49,910 nt of DNA, taken from assembly GCF_012911015.1 (NCBI RefSeq), contig NZ_WVVV01000013.1:65001-114910 (forward strand). The letters run 5' to 3'. The notes below the pieces were generated by a model. The model was not told the DNA's origin. It ran no database searches and saw nothing but the letters and a program-made list of their open reading frames with translations. The position numbers were made by a program, and so were the translations under genes. This DNA is from Chelativorans sp. ZYF759 (GTDB taxonomy: Bacteria > Pseudomonadota > Alphaproteobacteria > Rhizobiales > Rhizobiaceae). Positions 21,855-33,006 of the stretch are shown here, piece after piece; within the stretch, counting starts at the first letter, position 1, and each line of letters starts with the position of its first letter.

Positions 21855-22730
21855 TTACTCGGCCTGCGGCTGCTCGACGGCGCCGATGCCTTCATAGGCC
21901 TGACGCAGTGCGTCGTCCTCGAACTCGATCTCCGCTTCCTCGCGCAGTTCCTGGACAAGCTGGAAGTAACGCTCGCGCAACACGAGGCTGCGCAGCTGCT
22001 GCTCGACCGCCTCATAGGCCGGAGCTTCCTGCTGACGGCGGTCGACGAGCTGGATCACATGCCAGCCGAACTGCGTCTGCACCGGCTCGCTGGTGTAGGC
22101 ATCGACCTCCATGTCGAAGACCACCTCCTCGAACTCAGGCACCATCTGGCCCTGGCTGAAATAGCCGAGATCGCCGCCGCGCTGGGCGGCCCCATCCTGC
22201 GAATGCTCGCGCGCGAGCTCCTCGAAATCGCCACCCTCGTCAAGTTCGCCGATGAGAGCGGCCGCCTCCTCCTCCGTCTCGACGATGATGTGCCTCGCGC
22301 GGACCTCTTCGGCGAGCTCAAGCCCGGAAATCTCCTGGTCATAGCGGGCGCGAAGCGCCTCGTCGGTGACCTCTGCGGCAATGTTGTTCTCGATATAGGC
22401 TGCATGCAGGGCCCGCTGGCGCAGGAGCTCCATGCGGCTCTGGAACTCCGCTGACTCGCCGAGGCCCTCTGCTTCGGCGCGCTGCGACATCAGTCGGATT
22501 TCGACGATCGCCGTCATCGCAGCCGCGCGGCGCTGTCCTTCGGGAAGCTGCGCGAATTGCTGGTCGAGTTCGGCTTCGGCCATGGCCAGGTCGGCTTCGG
22601 TGATCGGCTCCCCGTTCAACGTCGCGACGACCGCGTCGTCCTGAGCCAGCGCCGGTCCCGCGAGGAGCATGGCGACCGCTGCCACGGTCACCAAACGGAC
22701 GGGCAAGTACTGGCGAAGGAGCTGAAGCAT
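21855..22730 (-). CDS. Periplasmic peptidyl-prolyl isomerase, parvulin (PpiC/SurA) type
   Basis: 291 residues from ATG 22730, chosen because it starts a signal peptide (RLVTVAAVAMLLAGPALAQ). A SurA_N-like helical region is followed by a parvulin domain with RARHIIVETEEEA, GGDLGYFSQGQMVPEFEEVVF and FGWHVIQLVDRR, then a C-terminal helix. It assists folding of outer-membrane or secreted proteins. The pairing with divergent secA across 264 nt is conserved in Rhizobiales and couples export and folding; no promoter in that gap is clear enough to call. Confidence 0.94.
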   Translation of the reverse strand: MLQLLRQYLPVRLVTVAAVAMLLAGPALAQDDAVVATLNGEPITEADLAMAEAELDQQFAQLPEGQRRAAAMTAIVEIRLMSQRAEAEGLGESAEFQSRMELLRQRALHAAYIENNIAAEVTDEALRARYDQEISGLELAEEVRARHIIVETEEEAAALIGELDEGGDFEELAREHSQDGAAQRGGDLGYFSQGQMVPEFEEVVFDMEVDAYTSEPVQTQFGWHVIQLVDRRQQEAPAYEAVEQQLRSLVLRERYFQLVQELREEAEIEFEDDALRQAYEGIGAVEQPQAE

Positions 22731-22994
22731 TCGAAATTCTCCGAGGATTGGATGGAACTGGCCTTCCAAAGCGGCCCAATATGGCGGAAATGCGCTGCTC
22801 GGCGCCCTTTGCACCGGCGTTGACATCGATGGTGCCCCCTCTTATCTCTCCTTCGACTTTGCGTCCAGAAACCATTTCAGGGCGCCATTCCGTCGTGGGT
22901 CGGACCATGGATTTCCCCCGACGAAGGAACTTGGGCAGCCGAATATGAACTTCCGGATGCTCCTATAGGAAGAAGCACACTGAAAGGACCATTG

Positions 22995-25724
<2,730 letters not shown>

Positions 25725-25740
25725 TCCGAAGGATCGCAAG

Positions 25741-25770
25741 ATGCCCGCCTCGAGCGGGCATTTTCCTTTT
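25741..25770 (+). terminator. Rho-independent terminator of secA
   Basis: Stem ATGCCCGC / GCGGGCAT (8 bp) with loop CTCGA followed by TTTTCCTTTT, 17 nt past the secA stop. Confidence 0.92.
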
Positions 25771-25901
25771 GAGGGCCGCCTCGCCCGGCTGCCGTCGCCT
25801 TGCGGCAGGCACCTGGAGACGCGGCCGACCGCCCACCCACACCGTTTCTTAAAGACTCCCCGCTAGGCAAGGAGGGATTGGCGCAAGCGACGGAGTTCGA
25901 C

Positions 25902-27314
25902 GTGCGGTTTTCCGCGGCGAAAACGGCTGAGGGACTTCTGCCCGGGTGGCTCGCCCGGCTGGCCTTGCCATTTGCAGAGCGCATCGACGCCATTCTCACC
26001 ACGAGCGACGACCGTGCGGAGGCGGGCCGACTTTCCCTGCTCGCCTTCTTCATCCGCATCGCCAGCGCCGCCATCGCCTTTGCGAGCCAGGTTCTCCTGG
26101 CGCGCTGGATGGGCAGTTTCGAATACGGCATCTTCGTGCTCGTCTGGACGACGGTGATCATCCTGGGAAGCCTCTCCTGCCTCGGCTTCCAGTCCTCGAT
26201 CATCCGCTTCATTCCCGAATACCGCGAGACCGGGCGCCTGGCGGAACTGCGCGGCCTGCTCCTGACGAGCCGCGTCTTCGTGCTCCTGGCCTCGAGCGCG
26301 ATCGCCGCCATCGGCGTGGCCGGCGTGACGCTGCTTTCCGGGTTCATGGAGAACTACTACGTCATTCCCTTCTATCTCGGCCTGATCTGCCTGCCCATGA
26401 TCGCCATGTCCGAGGTAGCCGAGGGAACGGCGCGCGCCCACAATTGGGGCAATCTCGCACTGATGCCGATCTACATCCTGCGCCCGTTGCTGATCCTGGT
26501 CTTCATGGCGGGAGCCCTGATCGCGGGCTTCGAGGCGAGCGCAGTGACGGCTATCGTCGCGACCATCGTCGCGACCCTGTCGACGGCCTTCTACCAGGTC
26601 CTGGCGACCACGGCTCGTGCCGAGCGGATCCTGCAGCCGGGTCCACGACAGGTCCATCTCGGACAATGGATCGTCGTCTCCCTGCCGATCTTCCTCGTCG
26701 AAGGGTTCTTCTTTCTTCTCACGAATGCCGACGTGCTGCTCGTCGGCTACTTCATGCGCCCGGAGGACGTCGCGGTCTATTTCGCGACCGTCAAGACGCT
26801 GGCTCTCGTCCACTTCGTCTATTTCGCCGTCAAGGCGGGGGCCGCGCAGCGCTACGCGCAATACGCCCATGGCGGCGATCATGCGCGCCTTGCCGCCTTT
26901 GCCCGCGACACGGTCTCCTGGACCTTCTGGCCCTCTTTGATGATGGGCGGCATCGTGCTCTTGCTCGGCCAGCCCATGCTCATGCTGTTCGGCGAAGCAT
27001 TCGTGGCAGGCTATCCGCTGCTTTTTCCGCTGGTCGCGGGCGTCGTCATCCGCGCCGCGGTGGGGCCGGCCGAAAGCCTCCTGACCATGAGCGGCCACCA
27101 GAATGTCTGCGCGGCGATCTACGGCATGACCCTCGCCTGCAATGTCGCTCTCACGGCGCTTCTCATCCCTGTGCTGGGACTGTGGGGCGTGGCGCTGGCC
27201 ACTGCGCTGGCCATCTGCATCGAGGCCGCGCTGCTTGCCTATTTCATCTGGCGTCGCCTCGGCATCCTGATGTTCATCCTGGCGCCTCAGCCGGCTCCCG
27301 AAGAGGCGGCGTGA
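25902..27314 (+). CDS. Lipid-linked polysaccharide flippase-like membrane protein (MOP/Wzx type)
   Basis: 470 residues from GTG 25902, which has GGAG 6 nt upstream; the frame is open to TTG 25800, so the start is not certain. There are about 12-14 hydrophobic segments with the polysaccharide-synthesis flippase style N-terminus (IASAAIAFASQVLLARWMG) and NADVLLVGYFMRPEDVAVYF in the middle. Probably moves undecaprenyl-linked glycans across the inner membrane. Its stop overlaps the next start (TGATG), so it pairs with the FemAB-like gene. Confidence 0.85.
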   Translation: MRFSAAKTAEGLLPGWLARLALPFAERIDAILTTSDDRAEAGRLSLLAFFIRIASAAIAFASQVLLARWMGSFEYGIFVLVWTTVIILGSLSCLGFQSSIIRFIPEYRETGRLAELRGLLLTSRVFVLLASSAIAAIGVAGVTLLSGFMENYYVIPFYLGLICLPMIAMSEVAEGTARAHNWGNLALMPIYILRPLLILVFMAGALIAGFEASAVTAIVATIVATLSTAFYQVLATTARAERILQPGPRQVHLGQWIVVSLPIFLVEGFFFLLTNADVLLVGYFMRPEDVAVYFATVKTLALVHFVYFAVKAGAAQRYAQYAHGGDHARLAAFARDTVSWTFWPSLMMGGIVLLLGQPMLMLFGEAFVAGYPLLFPLVAGVVIRAAVGPAESLLTMSGHQNVCAAIYGMTLACNVALTALLIPVLGLWGVALATALAICIEAALLAYFIWRRLGILMFILAPQPAPEEAA

Positions 27315-28597
27315 TGGCTGCTATCCCGCTGATCGAGGAAACGAGCGCATCGCGCTCCGGCGTGATGATCGGTCATCTGGCCGGCTTCGAGCGTCTCGAA
27401 ACGCCTCCTCAGCTCACCGAGGCCATGGAGGCCCGCCGGCCGGTCCGCAGCCTCGCGATCTATCCCGCCTCCGCGGGCTTCGAAATGGTGGAAGAGCTCG
27501 ACCATCTCGCGGCGCGCACGATCGAGCCAAACGTCTTTTTCAACCCGCGCTTCCTGGCGCCGGCCATGCCACGCCTCGAGGACAAGGAAGTCCGTCTGGC
27601 CGTCATGCGAGATGGAGACGATCTGCGCTCGCGTCTCCGGCTGCTGGTCCCTTTCACGCTCGAGCGTTCGTCGCTGCCGCTCGGCGTGCCCGTGATGCGG
27701 ACGTGGTCCAACATCTACGGCCCCCTCGGCACGCCGCTCCTCGATCGCGACGACCCCTCCGCGGTCCTGGAGGATTTCCTGGCGATGCTGTCGCGGCCGC
27801 ATCTGAAGCTGCCGCGCGTGTTCGTGTTTCCCGAGATCCGGCTCGATGGCGCCTTCGCGGGCATCCTCCGCCTCGTTGCGACCTCGAACAACCTGCCTCT
27901 CACCGTGACCAACGAATATGAACGGTCTCACGTGATCAGCCAGCTCGACGGGGAAGGCTACATGCGTGCGACCTTGAACTCGCACCGTCGGGGCGAGTTC
28001 CGCCGGCTCCTGCGGCGACTGCAGGAACAGGGCGAACTCAGCTACGAGGTGGCACGTACACCCGAGGACATCCGCGCCGCCACGGAGGCCTTCCTATCGC
28101 TGGAAGCTTCCGGGTGGAAGGGGCGCGAGCGTACCGCCATGGCCGTCGATCGTTTCCGGGCGGCCTTCGCGCGCGAAGCGATCGACAGGCTGGCGGAACT
28201 CGACATGTGCCGCATCCACGCCTTGCGTCTCAACGGCCGCGTGATCGCGAGCCTCGTCGTGTTCGTCGAGGCGGGCATCGCCTACACGTGGAAGACGGCC
28301 TTCGACGAGACGCTGTCGGCCTTCTCGCCCGGCGCGCTTCTGATGATCGAGGTCACCAAGACCCATCTGGAAGACCCGAATATCGAGATGACGGATTCCT
28401 GCGCGGCACCCAACCACCCGCTTGTCGGGCGGCTGTGGGGGGAGACGCGGCCGATCGGCACCATGGTGCTGGGCCTGACCCCGGCCGCCGAAAGAGCGAC
28501 CCGGCAGGTGGGCCAGCAGCTGCACCTCTATCGCGAGACGCGCAATGTGCTGCGGCAGGTCCGCGAGCGCGTCCGCACCCTGACGCGACGCCGCTAG
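27314..28597 (+). CDS. FemAB-like GNAT acyltransferase
   Basis: 427 residues from ATG 27314. The C-terminal half fits the Acetyltransf_6 (BioF2-like/FemAB) family: LNSHRRGEFRRLLRRLQEQG, EAFLSLEASGWKGRERTAM, then CRIHALRLNGRVIASLVVF and AYTWKTAFDETLSAFSPGALL. Such proteins acylate cell-surface polysaccharide or peptidoglycan precursors, or act in lipid and exopolysaccharide formation. Translational coupling to the flippase suggests it modifies the exported glycan (inference). Its last 4 nt overlap the convergent acyl-CoA synthetase gene. Confidence 0.85.
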   Translation: MAAIPLIEETSASRSGVMIGHLAGFERLETPPQLTEAMEARRPVRSLAIYPASAGFEMVEELDHLAARTIEPNVFFNPRFLAPAMPRLEDKEVRLAVMRDGDDLRSRLRLLVPFTLERSSLPLGVPVMRTWSNIYGPLGTPLLDRDDPSAVLEDFLAMLSRPHLKLPRVFVFPEIRLDGAFAGILRLVATSNNLPLTVTNEYERSHVISQLDGEGYMRATLNSHRRGEFRRLLRRLQEQGELSYEVARTPEDIRAATEAFLSLEASGWKGRERTAMAVDRFRAAFAREAIDRLAELDMCRIHALRLNGRVIASLVVFVEAGIAYTWKTAFDETLSAFSPGALLMIEVTKTHLEDPNIEMTDSCAAPNHPLVGRLWGETRPIGTMVLGLTPAAERATRQVGQQLHLYRETRNVLRQVRERVRTLTRRR

Positions 28598-30228
28598 CGC
28601 GCAGCCTCTCGGCGCGCCCTGTCGCGGAAAATGCGCCGGATCACCTTGCCTGTCGTCGTCAGCGGCATGGAATCGACAAAGGCGACCTCGCGCGGATATT
28701 CGTGGGCGGACAGGCGCTCGCGTACCCACAGGCTGATCTCGTCTGCCATCTCCGGTCCCGGCTCGTAGCCCTCGTTCAGCACCACATAGGCCTTCACGAT
28801 CTCCGTGCGCACAGGATCTGGCTTGCCCACCGCTGCCGCCAGCGCGATGGCGGGATGGCCGGACAGGCAATCCTCGATCTCGCCGGGTCCGATGCGGTAA
28901 CCCGAGGAGGTGATGACGTCGTCGTCGCGGCCGAAGAAGTGCACATACCCATCCTCGTCCTGGATGCCCTGGTCGCCCGTGGTCATCCAGTCGCCGACGA
29001 ACTTCTTCTGCGTGGCCTCGGGGTTCTGCCAGTATTCCAGGAACATGACCGGGTCCGGCTTGCGGACCGCGATCTGGCCAGCTTGCCCCGCCGGGACCCG
29101 CCGGCCCTCCTCGTCGATGATCGCCACACTGTGCCCAGGCACCTCGCGGCCGATGGCCCCGCCCCGCGAGACGCCGATGGCCGCGCAGGAGGCGAGCACG
29201 AGATTGCATTCGGTCTGCCCGTAGAACTCGTTGATGGTGAGCCCAAGTTCGGCCTTCGCCCAGTCATAGGTCTCGCGACCGAGCGATTCCCCGCCGGAAC
29301 CGATGGTTCGCAGCGGAAGCTTCCATCGTTTCGAAATCTCCGTCTGGGTCTTGAGCATACGCAGCGCGGTGGGCGGGATGAAGGCGTTGCGCACGCGCAT
29401 CTTCTCCATCAGCCCGAGCGCCAGTTCCGGCTCGAACCGGTCGAACCGTCCGGCAACCACCGGTACACCGAGATAGAGCCCCGGAAGGAGGACGTTGAGC
29501 AGTCCCCCAGCCCATGCCCAGTCGGCAGGCGTCCATAGAAGGTCACCCGGCTGCGGCAGGAACTCGTGCGGCAACTGGACGCCGGGTATGTGCCCCAGAA
29601 GAACGCGATGACCGTGCAGCGCACCTTTCGGAGGCCCGGTCGTGCCCGAGGTGAAGATCATCATTGCAGGGTCGTCCGGACCCGTCTCCTCGACTTCAAA
29701 GCGCGGGTCCGCATCGGCGATGAGGCGGTGGAAATCCACGCCCGCCCCCTCGTCGCCATCGATCGAGACCAGCAGATCGAGCATCGGCAGGCGTCCCGTC
29801 AAGCCGGCCACCTTGCCGAGCCCCTGCGCGTTGGTCACGAGTGCCTTCACCCCGGCTGCATGGAGACGGTATTCCAGCGCCTCCACGCCGAAGAGCAGCG
29901 CCAGCGGCACGGCGATCGCGCCGAGCTTGTAGATCGCGACATGCGCGATCACGGTCTCGAAACATTGCGGCAGCAGAAGCGCGACGCGGTCGCCGCGTCC
30001 AACCCCCCGGGCTTTCAAGGCGCTGGCAAAAGCACTGGATCGTTCGGCGAGTTCCCCATAGGTGAGGCTCGCGGCCTCGCCCTCCTGCCGGTAGTCGAAC
30101 AGCGCGACACGATCCGGCGCGCGCATCGCCCAGTCATCGGAGACGGCGCTGCCGATATTGAATCGCGTGGGGATGTTCCAGGAGAACCCGCGGCACAAAG
30201 CCTCGTAGCTGTCACGCCGCCTCAGCAC
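28594..30228 (-). CDS. AMP-dependent acyl-CoA synthetase
   Basis: 544 residues, GTG start at 30228. Activates a carboxylic acid with ATP to the acyl-AMP then CoA thioester. The P-loop-like motif MIFTSGTTGPPKGALHGH, INEFYGQTE, the hinge region WMTTGDQGIQDEDGYVHFFGRDDDVI and the C-terminal catalytic Lys (TTTGKVIRR) are intact. Resembles medium-chain or acetoacetate/benzoate-type ligases; the acid cannot be named. It is the last core gene before the island. Confidence 0.92.
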   Translation of the reverse strand: MLRRRDSYEALCRGFSWNIPTRFNIGSAVSDDWAMRAPDRVALFDYRQEGEAASLTYGELAERSSAFASALKARGVGRGDRVALLLPQCFETVIAHVAIYKLGAIAVPLALLFGVEALEYRLHAAGVKALVTNAQGLGKVAGLTGRLPMLDLLVSIDGDEGAGVDFHRLIADADPRFEVEETGPDDPAMMIFTSGTTGPPKGALHGHRVLLGHIPGVQLPHEFLPQPGDLLWTPADWAWAGGLLNVLLPGLYLGVPVVAGRFDRFEPELALGLMEKMRVRNAFIPPTALRMLKTQTEISKRWKLPLRTIGSGGESLGRETYDWAKAELGLTINEFYGQTECNLVLASCAAIGVSRGGAIGREVPGHSVAIIDEEGRRVPAGQAGQIAVRKPDPVMFLEYWQNPEATQKKFVGDWMTTGDQGIQDEDGYVHFFGRDDDVITSSGYRIGPGEIEDCLSGHPAIALAAAVGKPDPVRTEIVKAYVVLNEGYEPGPEMADEISLWVRERLSAHEYPREVAFVDSMPLTTTGKVIRRIFRDRARREAAR

Positions 30229-30308
30229 AGCAAGCTATCCAGGCCCATGCCGCATCTTTCCTTGTCCGCCTCCGCGCGGCTGCGCCACACCTAGCCGGAG
30301 GCGAAGCG

Positions 30309-30361
30309 TGGTGCCCCTGGCCGGGCTCGAACCAGCACTCCTTGCGGAACTCGATTTTGAG
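30309..30361 (-). repeat. attL: 53-bp 3' fragment of tRNA-Leu(CAA)
   Basis: Read on the minus strand: anticodon loop CTCAAAA (anticodon CAA), 3' anticodon stem TCGAG, long variable arm with TCC-GCAA-GGA, T arm GCTGG-TTCGAGC-CCGGC, acceptor strand CAGGGGC, then ACCA. The 5' half of the tRNA is absent; sequence 5' of the loop does not pair. A break inside the anticodon loop is typical of P4-type integrase crossover sites, so this is the duplicated 3' end left at attL. Confidence 0.85.
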
Positions 30362-30369
30362 AGAGCGGG

Positions 30370-30402
30370 TATCCCCTATCCTTTATGTATCCGGGGGTAT
30401 CC
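30370..30402 (+). repeat. Four TATCC repeats beside attL
   Basis: TATCC occurs at 30370, 30377, 30388 and 30398, about one helical turn or less apart, between attL and the integrase gene. They could be arm-type integrase or excisionase sites. The rest of 30403-30540 shows only the GGAGG ribosome site of the integrase. Confidence 0.35.
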
Positions 30403-30540
30403 GTTTTCCCGATAAGCGCTTGTCCCGTATGGACATTCTGGCCTGACGGGTTGCTCATACCTAACCGGATATTCGCCACGGTTGGCTTTCTGAATGCACC
30501 TACTTCGCACCTGAAAGCTGACCTCAACGGAGGTTAGGAC

Positions 30541-31953
30541 ATGCCCAAAATCAAACTCACCAAGACTGCCGTAGACGCCGCGACCCCTAAAGATCGCGAT
30601 TACGATCTCCGGGATACGACCACACCTGGCTTTCTATTAAAGGTCACGCCCGCTGGTCGCAAGATTTTCATGCTCGCCTACGTCGCTCACAACGGTCAGC
30701 GCAGGAAACCCGCGATTGGACGCTATGGCGAGGTTACCGTTGAGCAGGCGCGACGCATTGCGCAGGACTGGCTCGCTGAGGTTCGGCGCGGCGTCGATCC
30801 CAGCTCGGAGCGAGTGGCCGCTCGTCAGGCCCCAACAGTCAAGGAGCTGTTCGCGCGGTTCATCGAGGAATACTCCGAGAAGCACAACAAGCCGTCCACC
30901 GTCGAATCGAACAGAGGCTACGGAAAGCGCTACATCATTCCAGTCCTTGGGAACCTCAAGGTGCCCGATGTGACACGCGCCGACATCTCGGCCTTGATGA
31001 AAAAGATGGCCAAGAGCCCGACCAACGCCAATCGTGTGCTGGCGGCGCTGCGCAAGATGTTCAACATGGCCGAAGTATGGGGACTGCGACCTGACGGCTC
31101 CAACCCCTGCCGGCATGTCCCTAAATATCCCGAGCGCGGCAGGACACGCCTCATAACCGATGCCGAGTTGCGCAATCTCTACGAGTATCTCGACCGCTCG
31201 GAAGCCGAGGGTCTGGAGCACCCCTTCATCATTCTCGCCATCCGTTTGCAGTTCGAGTTCGCCGCGCGCATGTCCGAAATCCTCAAGCTCGAATGGGCCT
31301 GGGTGGACTCTCAGAACCGGCGCGTCGTCTGGCCGGACAGCAAGACCGGGGAAATGTCCAAGCCGATGAGCGCCGAGGCGTTCCGGCTCTTCGAGACCGC
31401 GCCTCGGCTTGAAGAGTCGCCTTTCGTGTGTCCGTCTGTCTTCGACCCTAACCTGCCGATGTCGAAGCACACATACTACCAGGGCTGGCGGCGCATCCTT
31501 CAGCGCGCTGGGCTGCCACACATCGGCACCCACGGCATTCGTCATCGATCCGCCACCGATATCGCCAACTCGGGTATTCCGGTGAAAGTCGGTATGGCCC
31601 TCACGGCGCACAAGACGGTCACCATGTTCATGAAGTACGTCCATACCGAGGATGACCCGGTAAGAGCGGCTGCGGAAGCTGTTACGCAGCGGCGTATGTC
31701 CCTCGTCGGAGGTGTTCAGCCTTCGGCGCCCGTTCCATTGACGACGCAGGAGTTGCCTTGTGTCGCTCCGGTTGCCGAACTCGCAGAACCTGCCGTCGCC
31801 CCCGATGAGAAGCCCCTAGGCTTCGAAGATGGCGCCTATACCTCGCGCACGCGTCTCGGCAACTATCGACCCTACCGCCACCGCAGCGGCGAAAACCGTT
31901 CCGTTCCGCCGGGTTCGAAGCGCGCCGAGGCGACTGAGGCCGGCCATGTCTGA
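30541..31953 (+). CDS. int: P4-type tyrosine integrase
   Basis: Site-specific recombinase for the island. 470 residues: N-terminal arm-binding DUF4102 domain (LTKTAVDAATPKDRDYDLRD), core-binding SAM-like domain (about 98-180) and catalytic domain with R243 (AARMSEIL), H331 and R334 (HGIRH), H357 (LTAHKT) and nucleophile Y366 (FMKYVH). The C-terminal 90 residues past the Tyr are an unusual Pro-rich tail. ATG 30541 follows GGAGG by about 6 nt. Its stop overlaps the excisionase start by 8 nt, so the two are coupled. Confidence 0.96.
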   Translation: MPKIKLTKTAVDAATPKDRDYDLRDTTTPGFLLKVTPAGRKIFMLAYVAHNGQRRKPAIGRYGEVTVEQARRIAQDWLAEVRRGVDPSSERVAARQAPTVKELFARFIEEYSEKHNKPSTVESNRGYGKRYIIPVLGNLKVPDVTRADISALMKKMAKSPTNANRVLAALRKMFNMAEVWGLRPDGSNPCRHVPKYPERGRTRLITDAELRNLYEYLDRSEAEGLEHPFIILAIRLQFEFAARMSEILKLEWAWVDSQNRRVVWPDSKTGEMSKPMSAEAFRLFETAPRLEESPFVCPSVFDPNLPMSKHTYYQGWRRILQRAGLPHIGTHGIRHRSATDIANSGIPVKVGMALTAHKTVTMFMKYVHTEDDPVRAAAEAVTQRRMSLVGGVQPSAPVPLTTQELPCVAPVAELAEPAVAPDEKPLGFEDGAYTSRTRLGNYRPYRHRSGENRSVPPGSKRAEATEAGHV

Positions 31954-32224
31954 TCGAGCAAAGCCGGACCGTCGTTGGCCGGCGCCGGACGTCCTTAAGC
32001 GGGCCAAGTTCGTCGACGATGCCGGACCAATTCGTTTTGTGGATACTGAGGCGGCGGCGCGCTACCTTGCCCTCGAAGCACATACATTGGAGTGCTACCG
32101 TTCGCTCGGAGGCGGTCCCGCCTATCATAAGTTCGGCAAGTGGGTCCGTTACGCGGTCAACGATCTAGACGCTTGGGCGAAGAGCTGCCGCCGCTCCACG
32201 ACGGCATCGCCGGAACCGCCCTAG
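31946..32224 (+). CDS. AlpA/MerR-like HTH protein, probable excisionase
   Basis: 92 residues from ATG 31946, overlapping the integrase. A winged HTH_17-type core is visible: FVDTEAAARYLALEAHTLECYRSLGGGPAYHKFGKWVRYAV followed by DLDAWAKSCRR. In P4-like elements this family acts as recombination directionality factor or activates int. Direct overlap with int supports excision control; a transcriptional role is equally possible. Confidence 0.85.
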   Translation: MSDRAKPDRRWPAPDVLKRAKFVDDAGPIRFVDTEAAARYLALEAHTLECYRSLGGGPAYHKFGKWVRYAVNDLDAWAKSCRRSTTASPEPP

Positions 32225-32234
32225 GTCCTTCCCA

Positions 32235-32263
32235 TTGACCAGATATAGGTTGTAACCTATATG
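32235..32263 (+). promoter_or_regulatory. Promoter with perfect palindromic operator of the toxin-antitoxin/defence operon
   Basis: TTGACC (32235-32240), a 17-nt spacer and TATATG (32258-32263) form a good -35/-10 pair. Between and over the -10 lies a perfect inverted repeat ATATAGGTT-GT-AACCTATAT (32243-32262). This arrangement is typical of autorepression by a HigA-type antitoxin. All genes to 39156 lie downstream in one direction with overlaps or short gaps. Confidence 0.7.
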
Positions 32264-32635
32264 GAACGCTAGGTCGAATTCCGCACTGCCTCTAGGCTAA
32301 GGCTCTGACTTTTGAGCGTCACGTTGATCGCGGCCACAAGGCTGCTGTCCGATTACGGGCACAGCTTGGCCCGGTCTCACGCCGATACGCTCAAAAGAAC
32401 GAAACACGCCAATATGAAGGTACTAAGGTTCGAGAGCGGCGATAACGACTGGCGTGCCGCCGTCGCCTACGATCGCAAGCGGAAGGCTTTCGTACTCGTG
32501 GCGGGGGACAAATCGGGCGTCAATGAGAAGCGATTCTATAAGACGCTGATCGCAAAAGCGGATCTACGCATTTCAGAGCATCTGGAAAGCCTGAAGTCTG
32601 CAAAGAAGGGGCAAATGAGATGGGTCGGAGCCTGA
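32261..32635 (+). pseudogene. HigB/RelE-type (Gp49) toxin, N-terminus decayed
   Basis: The 107-residue frame from TTG 32312 contains the core of the phage Gp49/HigB toxin family: HADTLKRTKHANMKVLRF, WRAAVAYDRKRKAFVLVAGD and EKRFYKTLIAKADLRI. Family members carry about 30 more N-terminal residues before the LLSDYG-like segment. Reading the same frame upstream from ATG 32261 gives MER-stop-VEFRTASRLRL-stop; TAG 32270 sits where homologues I know have Trp (TGG), and TGA 32306 follows. No AUG or good ribosome site serves the remaining frame. I infer a disabled toxin; a truncated active form cannot be excluded. Confidence 0.6.
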
Positions 32636-33006
32636 GTGACATCATCGACTCCCTTCCTGCCGAAGAGCAGCCAGCGATCGACGCTCGTTATCAAGAAATA
32701 AAGCAGGAAGTCGAGGGCCTTCGTGAGCTTCGTCAGATTGCGGGCAAGGCTCAGGCTGACATAGCGTCGGCCTTGAACATAAAGCAGCCTTCGATCTCCC
32801 AAATCGAACGGCAAACCGACATGTACCTCTCGACACTTCGCAGCTATGTCGAAGCTGTCGGGGGGGAACTTGAATTGACCGTAAGGCTGCCGAAGCGACC
32901 GGCGCTCCGCATCCATCATCTTGGCGACTCGGCACCCACGATCGCCGGCAAAGCACCCGCACAACGCAAGAGCGGCACGTCGTCGCCAAGGCGGCGTCAT
33001 GGATGA
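32620..33006 (+). CDS. HigA-type XRE-family antitoxin
   Basis: 128 residues. An XRE helix-turn-helix is clear (ELRQIAGKAQADIASALNIKQPSISQIERQTDMYLSTLRSYVEAVGGELEL), preceded by the usual MGRSLSDIIDSLPAEEQ start. It overlaps the toxin frame by 16 nt and its own stop overlaps the ABC-3C effector start by 8 nt. Normally it neutralises the toxin and represses the promoter. Here the toxin looks broken, so its remaining task is likely control of the operator at 32243 and hence the defence genes (inference). The last 25 residues are basic and Ser/Pro-rich, an extension beyond the usual end. Confidence 0.9.
   Translation: MGRSLSDIIDSLPAEEQPAIDARYQEIKQEVEGLRELRQIAGKAQADIASALNIKQPSISQIERQTDMYLSTLRSYVEAVGGELELTVRLPKRPALRIHHLGDSAPTIAGKAPAQRKSGTSSPRRRHG

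Noticed and set aside
25863-27098. 411-residue antisense frame over the flippase
   Set aside because: Highly charged shadow of a membrane-protein gene, a usual antisense artefact.
25946-27313. Long N-terminal extension of the FemAB-like frame through the flippase gene
   Set aside because: The stretch is Arg/Pro-rich out-of-frame translation; ATG 27314 overlapping the flippase stop is the natural start.
30309-30400. Complete tRNA-Leu gene
   Set aside because: Only the anticodon loop to CCA end is present; the 5' acceptor, D arm and 5' anticodon stem are not found next to it.
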